Positions 1-5,426 of a stretch of 5,426 bases of DNA are shown here, piece by piece. The stretch is taken from NCBI GenBank assembly GCA_036568605.1, contig DATCSE010000613.1, forward strand, positions 1 through 5,426, in the 5' to 3' direction. Within the stretch, counting starts at the first letter, position 1, and every line of letters starts with the position of its first letter. A model generated the notes under the pieces. It did not search any database. It was not told where the DNA came from and saw only the letters and a program-made list of their open reading frames with translations. This DNA comes from DATCSE01 sp036568605. Lineage in GTDB: Bacteria > Pseudomonadota > Gammaproteobacteria > Burkholderiales > Burkholderiaceae_C. The translations under genes were made by a program, and so were the position numbers.

Positions 1-803
1 CGAGCCGCACGCTGCGTGTGCGCGTGCGCTTCACGCGGCGCCGCGACGCGCAGGCCGCGGAGGAGTTCTGCGTGCTGTTCCTCGAGGACGTGCGCAACAT
101 GCAGGCGCGAAGCCGGCAGGAGAAGCTCGCCGCGATGGGCCGCGTCTCGGCCGGCATCGCGCACGAGATCCGCAACCCGCTGGCCGCGATCTCGCAGGCC
201 AACGCGCTGCTCGCCGAGGACGCGACCGATCCGGCGCAGCGCAAGCTGATGCAGATGGTCAGCGACAACGTCGAGCGCCTGAAGCGCATCGTCGACGACG
301 TGCTGGAGGTCGCGCCCAGCGTCGTGCAGGACGTCGGCGTGATCGACGCGACCGCGAAGGTCGCCGCGGCCTGCGGCGAATGGGCGCGCGCCAACAACGT
401 CGGCACCGGCGCGAACGGGCAGCTGCGCGTCGAGCTGCCGCCGCAGCCGCTGGGCGTGCTGTTCGACGCGGAGCACCTGCGCCGCGTGCTCGTGAACCTG
501 CTCGACAACGCGCTGCGTTACGCCAGCAAGTCGCCGGGTGCGATCCACCTGAGGCTGGACTCGCGCCACGAGGCGCAGGCCTTCCTCAGCATCACCAGCG
601 ACGGCCCGCCGATCCCGCCGGACGTCGAGCCGTATTTGTTCGAGCCGTTTTTCTCGACCCGCAGCCGCGGCACCGGACTGGGCCTGTATATTTGCCGCGA
701 GCTGTGCGAGCGTTACGGGGCGAGCATCGACTACCGGCTGCGCACCGACGGCGAGAAGGAACGCAACGAGTTCTTCGTCGAGATGCGGCGCCGCGCGCTG
801 TAG
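1..803 (+). CDS. pilS: PilS, sensor histidine kinase of the type IV pilus two-component system (C-terminal part, 5' truncated by window)
   Basis: The reading frame is open from the left edge (first full codon at 3) to TAG at 801-803, giving 266 residues; the missing N-terminal half should carry the membrane segments and most of the PAS domain. What is visible begins with the end of a PAS-like domain (FLEDVRNMQARSRQ), then the dimerisation/phosphoacceptor H-box SAGIAHEIRNPLAAISQA with the phosphorylated His encoded at 162-164. The ATPase domain follows: N-box VNLLDNALRYA (Asn codons at 495 and 507), F-box FEPFFSTRSRG, and G2 box GTGLGLYIC at about 669-695. The G1 box is degenerate (SDGPPI, codons 597-614, in place of DxGxGI). 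Family knowledge: PilS is an inner-membrane kinase that phosphorylates PilR to control pilin transcription. The name rests on the GLGLYICRELCERYGA C-terminus, which I recall from PilS-type kinases, and on pilR lying directly downstream. Another NtrB-like kinase is less likely. Confidence 0.9.
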   Translation, partial: SRTLRVRVRFTRRRDAQAAEEFCVLFLEDVRNMQARSRQEKLAAMGRVSAGIAHEIRNPLAAISQANALLAEDATDPAQRKLMQMVSDNVERLKRIVDDVLEVAPSVVQDVGVIDATAKVAAACGEWARANNVGTGANGQLRVELPPQPLGVLFDAEHLRRVLVNLLDNALRYASKSPGAIHLRLDSRHEAQAFLSITSDGPPIPPDVEPYLFEPFFSTRSRGTGLGLYICRELCERYGASIDYRLRTDGEKERNEFFVEMRRRAL

Positions 804-860
804 CACAAGCACCTGCGAAACCCTGCACGAATCCAGACCCGAGCTGCTTCACTCGACCTC

Positions 861-2447
<1,587 letters not shown>

Positions 2448-2474
2448 GCCCGGACGCGGGCGGGCGCCCACGGC

Positions 2475-3059
2475 GTGACCGCGCCGCTCTGGCACGACGG
2501 CTGGCTACGCGCCGCGCGGCGCTGCGAATCGCCGAACTTCGGTGCGCGTCCGGCCGGCGTCGAGCCCGAGCTGATCGTGATCCACTCGATCAGCCTGCCG
2601 CCGGGTGTCTATAGCGGCAACGCGATCGAGCAACTGTTCACGAACCGGCTCGATTGGGAGGCGCATCCGTATTTCGCGCAGATCCGCGGGCTGCAGGTGT
2701 CGGCGCATTTCGTGGTGCGGCGCGACGGCGAGTTGTTGCAGTTCGTGTCGTGCGCGATGCGCGCCTGGCACGCCGGCGCATCGCAATGGCGCGGGCGCGA
2801 CAACTGCAACGACTTCTCGATCGGCATCGAGCTCGAGGGCCTGGAAGGCGAGACCTTCGAGGCGGCCCAATACGAGACGCTGGCCGTGCTGATGCGGCGT
2901 CTCGCGCGGCGCTACCCGATCCGCGGCGTCGCCGGGCACGAGCACATCGCGGCGGGGCGCAAGCACGATCCGGGGCCGGGCTTCGATTGGGCCCGCATCG
3001 TCGGGGCGCTGCATTGGCCACGCCGGTATTTTCCCGAGGCGCTGGCGATCGACATCTGA
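2475..3059 (+). CDS. ampD: AmpD, 1,6-anhydro-N-acetylmuramyl-L-alanine amidase
   Basis: A complete 194-residue Amidase_2 (N-acetylmuramoyl-L-alanine amidase) protein, close to the usual 180-190 residues of AmpD. It cleaves the bond between anhydro-MurNAc and L-Ala in recycled muropeptides in the cytoplasm, and so keeps the AmpR-type beta-lactamase inducer low in species that have one; no ampR or ampC is in the window. Family marks: SPNFGARP at 19-26, zinc ligands H37 (IVIHSISLPPG), H155 (AGHEHIA) and D165, and the likely catalytic residues E119 (GIELEG) and K163 (GRKHDPGPGFDW). These align in spacing with H34, E116, H154, K162 and D164 of the Citrobacter enzyme. No signal peptide is seen, as expected for a cytoplasmic enzyme. 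The GTG at 2475 is the only plausible start, since the pilR stop lies 27 bp upstream in the same frame and the next in-frame Met is residue 95. No convincing Shine-Dalgarno is visible. The gene probably shares a transcript with pilR. Confidence 0.93.
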   Translation: MTAPLWHDGWLRAARRCESPNFGARPAGVEPELIVIHSISLPPGVYSGNAIEQLFTNRLDWEAHPYFAQIRGLQVSAHFVVRRDGELLQFVSCAMRAWHAGASQWRGRDNCNDFSIGIELEGLEGETFEAAQYETLAVLMRRLARRYPIRGVAGHEHIAAGRKHDPGPGFDWARIVGALHWPRRYFPEALAIDI

Positions 3060-3153
3060 TCCTCGACGGCTCGCCGGCGCTCGCGCGAACCCTTGTACGG
3101 CGGGGCTTGCAACGCGAAACCTCGTGCAACGCAAGGCGTAGCGCGATGCGCGA

Positions 3154-3172
3154 CACTGGATGCGCGCCAGTG
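3154..3172 (+). terminator. Possible hairpin downstream of ampD (weak terminator candidate)
   Basis: CACTGG (3154-3159) and CCAGTG (3167-3172) form a perfect 6-bp stem around a 7-base loop ATGCGCG. An outer imperfect pairing GCAACGCA (3126-3133) with TGCGTTTGC (3174-3182) could extend it, but asymmetrically. It lies 95 bp after the ampD stop and only a TTT follows (3178-3180), so it is not a classical intrinsic terminator. It may act as an RNA end-protecting hairpin, help end the pilSR-ampD transcript together with Rho, or be chance. Confidence 0.25.
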
Positions 3173-3229
3173 CTGCGTTTGCTGCGCGATCGAGGTGTTC
3201 GTGAGCCTGTCGTGCACTCCCTTGTGCCG

Positions 3230-3242
3230 GCGGTCGGACCGC
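3230..3242. repeat. Palindrome copy 1 (GCGGTC-G-GACCGC), operator-like
   Basis: A 13-bp inverted repeat with perfect 6-bp arms around a single centre base at 3236. It contains the 9-mer GGTCGGACC (3232-3240), which recurs at 3274-3282. It sits just upstream of NrdR box 1 and about 30 bp upstream of the -35 element, a normal position for an activator or for a distal operator. I do not recognise the cognate regulator. Confidence 0.5.
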
Positions 3243-3248
3243 GTATAT

Positions 3249-3264
3249 ACGCTATCTGTAGTGC
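3249..3264. promoter_or_regulatory. NrdR box 1 (upstream)
   Basis: The 16-mer ACGCTATCTGTAGTGC agrees at 12 of 16 positions with the NrdR palindrome as I recall it (ACAC-WATATATW-GTGT). Its start is 31 bp from the second box, the three-helical-turn spacing typical of NrdR operators upstream of ribonucleotide reductase genes. NrdR is a zinc-finger/ATP-cone repressor that senses ATP/dATP; its own gene is not in the window. It overlaps the region just upstream of the -35 element at 3265. Confidence 0.8.
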
Positions 3265-3293
3265 TTGAAGGCGGGTCGGACCCCAGATATAGT
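3265..3293 (+). promoter_or_regulatory. Sigma-70-type promoter of nrdA
   Basis: -35 TTGAAG (3265-3270, four of six consensus bases), a 17-bp spacer, and -10 TATAGT (3288-3293, five of six). Transcription should start near 3299-3301, giving a leader of about 135 nt before the nrdA ATG. The -35 abuts the end of NrdR box 1 and the -10 lies wholly inside NrdR box 2, so NrdR binding would block RNA polymerase. The second palindrome (3273-3283) fills the spacer. Confidence 0.72.
3273..3283. repeat. Palindrome copy 2 (GGGTC-G-GACCC), in the promoter spacer
   Basis: An 11-bp inverted repeat with perfect 5-bp arms around a centre base at 3278, sharing GGTCGGACC (3274-3282) with copy 1 at 3232-3240. 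Centre-to-centre distance is 42 bp. It lies between the -35 and -10 hexamers and overlaps the left edge of NrdR box 2, so a protein bound here would be expected to repress or to compete with NrdR. No known operator is recognised. Confidence 0.5.
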
Positions 3294-3295
3294 GT
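3280..3295. promoter_or_regulatory. NrdR box 2 (downstream, covers the -10)
   Basis: The 16-mer ACCCCAGATATAGTGT agrees at about 13 of 16 positions with the recalled NrdR palindrome; read on the other strand it begins ACACTATATCTGG, very close to published-style boxes. It covers the -10 hexamer TATAGT and is 31 bp from box 1. The pairing of two boxes at this spacing directly upstream of nrdA makes the assignment strong. Confidence 0.85.
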
Positions 3296-3304
3296 CCACC
3301 CTGA

Positions 3305-3356
3305 TCTCGTCCCTTTTCGCCTCTCTTCGTCGCTTCTCTCGTCCCCGTTCTCGCTG
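3305..3356 (+). other. Pyrimidine-rich, A-free leader tract of nrdA
   Basis: On the + strand these 52 bases contain no A, about 23 C, 21 T and only 8 G, many of the G in TCG or TTCG steps spaced about 10-12 nt apart (for example 3309, 3319, 3329, 3341, 3353). It starts a few bases after the predicted transcription start. A C-over-G-rich, poorly structured RNA is what a Rho loading site looks like, but it could equally be a translation-affecting leader or an unselected composition bias. Confidence 0.45.
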
Positions 3357-3418
3357 ACCTATAGCCGAAGCGTCACGAGACTAGTCCGACACGAAGAATC
3401 CCGCACCTTCAGAAATCA

Positions 3419-3424
3419 AGAGGA
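3419..3424 (+). promoter_or_regulatory. Ribosome binding site of nrdA
   Basis: AGAGGA within AAGAGGAA, with an 11-base gap to the ATG at 3436. It is the only clear Shine-Dalgarno before a gene in this window and decides the nrdA start in favour of 3436 over the in-frame Met at codon 18 (3487). Confidence 0.75.
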
Positions 3425-3435
3425 ATCCACATCCC

Positions 3436-5426
3436 ATGCAAACCGCTTCCGTTCCCGTCACGTCTGCCGCGACCCCGCAACGCGCCATGGCCGCCGGCAC
3501 GCCGACCCCTTCGGTCTACCAGGGCTACCAGATCATCCGCCGCAACGGCGCGGTCGTGTCGTTCGAGCCGAACAAGATCGCGGTCGCGCTGATGAAGGCG
3601 TTCCTCGCGGTGCATGGAACGCAGGGCGCGGCGTCGGCCAGCGTGCGCGAAACGGTCGATGCGCTGACCGAGTCGGTCGTGCGCGCGCTGCTGCGCTCGC
3701 GTCCGGGCGGCGGCACGTTCCACATCGAGGACGTGCAGGACCATGTCGAGCTCGGCCTGATGCGCGGCGGCCACCATGAAGTGGCGCGGGCGTACGTGCT
3801 GTACCGCGAGCGCCGTTCGCAGGAGCGCGCGAAGCAAGGTGTCGCGCCGGCCGTTGCCGAGCCCACGCTGACCGTGCTCGACCGCGGCGCCCGCGTGCCG
3901 CTCGATCTGGGGCGGCTGCAGGCGCTGATCGAATCGGCCTGCGCCGGCCTCGGCGGCGAGGTGCGCCCCGAGCCCATCCTGGCCGAGACGCGCCGCAACC
4001 TGTACGACGGCGTGCCGATCGAGGAAGTGCACAAGGCCTCCATCCTGGCCGCGCGCACGCTGATCGAGAAGGACCCTGGCTACACCCGCGCGACCGCGCG
4101 GCTGCTGCTGCACACGATCCGCAAGGAGATCCTCGGCGAGGAGGTGCTGCATGCCGAGATGCAGACGCGCTATGCCGACTACTTCCCCGGCTTCATCAAG
4201 AAGGGCGTGCAGGCCGAGCTGCTGGACGACAAGCTGCTGCAGTTCGACCTGGCCAAGCTCGGCGCGGCGCTGAAGGCCGACCGCGACCTGCAGTTCGACT
4301 ACCTCGGGCTGCAGACGCTGTACGACCGCTACTTCCTGCACGTCGACGAGCAGCGCATCGAGCTGCCGCAGGCGTTCTACATGCGCGTCGCGATGGGCCT
4401 CGCGCTGAACGAGATCGACCGCGAAGCGCGCGCGATCGAGTTCTACGAGGTGCTGTCGAGCTTCGACTTCATGAGCTCGACGCCGACGCTGTTCAACTCC
4501 GGCACGCGGCGCTCGCAGCTCTCGAGCTGCTACCTGACGACGGTGGCCGACGACCTGGACGGCATCTACGAGGCGCTGAAGGAGAACGCGCTGCTGTCCA
4601 AGTTCGCCGGCGGCCTCGGCAACGACTGGACCAACGTGCGTGCGCTCGGCAGCCACATCAAGGGCACGAACGGCAAGAGCCAGGGCGTGGTGCCGTTCCT
4701 GAAGGTGGTCAACGACACCGCGGTGGCGGTCAACCAGGGCGGCAAGCGCAAGGGCGCGGTCTGCGCGTACCTCGAGACCTGGCACCTGGACCTCGAGGAA
4801 TTCCTCGAGCTGCGCAAGAACACCGGCGACGACCGCCGCCGCACCCACGACATGAACACCGCGAACTGGATTCCGGACCTGTTCATGAAGCGCGTGCACG
4901 AGGGCGGCGACTGGACGCTGTTCTCGCCGTCGACCTGCCCGGACCTGCATGACAAGTTCGGCCAGGCCTTCGAGGCCGCCTACACCGCCTACGAGGACAA
5001 GGCGACCCGCGGCGAGATCAAGCTGTTCAAGCGCATGCCGGCCAAGGACCTGTGGCGCAAGATGCTCTCGATGCTGTTCGAGACCGGGCACCCCTGGATC
5101 ACGTTCAAGGACGCCTGCAACGTGCGCTCGCCGCAGCAGCACGTGGGCGTCGTGCATTCGTCGAACCTGTGCACCGAGATCACGCTGAACACCAGCGAGA
5201 CCGAGATCGCGGTCTGCAACCTGGGTTCGGTCAACCTGGTGCAGCACATCAAGGACGGCGTGATCGACCAGGCGAAGCTGAAGAAGACCGTCGCGACCGC
5301 GATGCGCATGCTCGACAACGTGATCGACATCAACTACTACGCGGTCAAGAAGGCGCGCGACTCGAACCTGCGGCACCGCCCGGTCGGCCTGGGCATCATG
5401 GGCTTCCAGGACGCGCTGTACGAGCT
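3436..5426 (+). CDS. nrdA: NrdA, class Ia ribonucleoside-diphosphate reductase large (alpha) subunit, 3' truncated by window
   Basis: Open from ATG 3436 to the right edge: 663 codons plus two bases, with no stop. It reduces ribonucleoside diphosphates to deoxyribonucleotides with a radical supplied by NrdB, whose gene is expected just downstream. After an Ala/Thr/Pro-rich N-terminus (1-28) come an ATP-cone (about 31-125, with IIRRNGAVVSFEPNKI) and a second, degenerate ATP-cone-like unit (about 145-228, LDRGARVPLDLGRL). The catalytic barrel follows. Active-site residues are intact: C365 (QLSSCYLTTV), N577, C579 and E581 (SSNLCTEITLN), and C594 (AVCNLGSVNL); C365 and C594 are the reducing pair and C579 the thiyl-radical residue by homology to C225, C462 and C439 of E. 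coli. The two-cone layout and the sequence closely resemble the approximately 960-residue Pseudomonas-type NrdA rather than the 761-residue E. coli enzyme. The radical-transfer tyrosines and C-terminal cysteines lie outside. Expression is probably repressed by NrdR when dATP is plentiful. Confidence 0.96.
   Translation, partial: MQTASVPVTSAATPQRAMAAGTPTPSVYQGYQIIRRNGAVVSFEPNKIAVALMKAFLAVHGTQGAASASVRETVDALTESVVRALLRSRPGGGTFHIEDVQDHVELGLMRGGHHEVARAYVLYRERRSQERAKQGVAPAVAEPTLTVLDRGARVPLDLGRLQALIESACAGLGGEVRPEPILAETRRNLYDGVPIEEVHKASILAARTLIEKDPGYTRATARLLLHTIRKEILGEEVLHAEMQTRYADYFPGFIKKGVQAELLDDKLLQFDLAKLGAALKADRDLQFDYLGLQTLYDRYFLHVDEQRIELPQAFYMRVAMGLALNEIDREARAIEFYEVLSSFDFMSSTPTLFNSGTRRSQLSSCYLTTVADDLDGIYEALKENALLSKFAGGLGNDWTNVRALGSHIKGTNGKSQGVVPFLKVVNDTAVAVNQGGKRKGAVCAYLETWHLDLEEFLELRKNTGDDRRRTHDMNTANWIPDLFMKRVHEGGDWTLFSPSTCPDLHDKFGQAFEAAYTAYEDKATRGEIKLFKRMPAKDLWRKMLSMLFETGHPWITFKDACNVRSPQQHVGVVHSSNLCTEITLNTSETEIAVCNLGSVNLVQHIKDGVIDQAKLKKTVATAMRMLDNVIDINYYAVKKARDSNLRHRPVGLGIMGFQDALYE

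Larger units (their letters stand above)
3060..3435 (+). other. Intergenic region between ampD and nrdA (376 bp)
   Basis: No supportable gene is present on either strand; open frames here are GC-rich shadows with no recognisable domain. The first part (3060-3200) is GC-rich and holds a direct repeat TGCAACGC (3108-3115 and 3125-3132) and a hairpin (3154-3172). The middle (3220-3300) holds the nrdA promoter, two NrdR boxes and two related palindromes. The last part (3300-3435) is a long untranslated leader that begins with a pyrimidine-rich, A-free tract and ends with the nrdA ribosome binding site. The drop in GC around 3241-3300 and 3400-3435 fits a regulatory rather than coding role. Confidence 0.8.

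Noticed and set aside
804..860. A separate promoter for pilR in the 57-bp pilS-pilR gap
   Set aside because: No convincing -35/-10 or -24/-12 pair is visible; co-transcription with pilS is the simpler reading.
2654..3268. A + strand open frame overlapping ampD in another frame
   Set aside because: Arg/Ala-rich shadow of ampD; the AmpD frame carries all catalytic residues.
3331..3380. Leader inverted matches CGCTTC/GAAGCG (3331-3336, 3367-3372) and TCTCG/CGAGA (3337-3341 or 3349-3353, 3376-3380) as a riboswitch or attenuator
   Set aside because: The 5-6 bp stems are short with long loops and are not properly nested; no known riboswitch consensus is visible.
3487..3489. Alternative nrdA start at codon 18 (ATG)
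   Set aside because: No Shine-Dalgarno lies before it, whereas AGAGGA precedes the ATG at 3436 at a usable distance. The N-terminal 17 residues are nonetheless low-complexity, so proteomics could still revise this.
3093..3779. A + strand open frame crossing the nrdA promoter and the nrdA start
   Set aside because: It runs through the NrdR boxes and promoter and then out of frame into nrdA, and its product has no family features.
3409..5376. A 655-codon open frame on the minus strand opposite nrdA
   Set aside because: It is the mirror of NrdA codon bias in GC-rich DNA: rich in His, Arg, Val and Leu with no recognisable domain, while the + strand encodes an unmistakable NrdA.

Overview
The window is GC-rich DNA with the codon bias (third-position G/C, many GCG, CTG and CGC codons) typical of a betaproteobacterium. 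The gene order pilS-pilR-ampD-nrdA and the style of the proteins fit the order Burkholderiales best. This is inferred from protein resemblance and gene order, not from a database search. All genes lie on the + strand. Coding density is normal except for one 376-bp intergenic region upstream of nrdA.

Layout: positions 1-803 hold the C-terminal half of the sensor kinase PilS (the start lies upstream of the window). After a 57-bp gap comes the complete sigma-54-dependent response regulator PilR (861-2447). A further 27 bp downstream, in the same frame, is AmpD, the cytoplasmic anhydro-muropeptide amidase (GTG start, 2475-3059). Then follow 376 non-coding bases (3060-3435), and the large subunit of class Ia ribonucleotide reductase, NrdA, begins at 3436 and runs off the right edge.

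Functionally there are two units. PilS/PilR is the two-component pair that normally drives sigma-54 transcription of the major pilin gene; its target promoter is not in the window. AmpD recycles cell-wall fragments and is probably co-transcribed behind pilR. nrdA has its own control region. It contains two NrdR boxes 31 bp apart, with a sigma-70-type promoter (TTGAAG, 17 bp, TATAGT) threaded through them so that the -10 element lies inside the downstream box.

The most interesting unexplained signal is also there. Two odd-length palindromes sharing the 9-mer GGTCGGACC have centres exactly 42 bp apart (about four helical turns), interleaved with the NrdR boxes; they look like an operator pair for a second, unidentified regulator. 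Downstream of the promoter is a 52-nt stretch without a single A on the + strand, rich in C and T, in the nrdA leader. I found no mobile element, CRISPR array, tRNA or rRNA, and no clear new multi-gene system. The genes are housekeeping-type, and the novelty, if any, is in the nrdA control region and in a degenerate nucleotide-binding G1 box of PilS.
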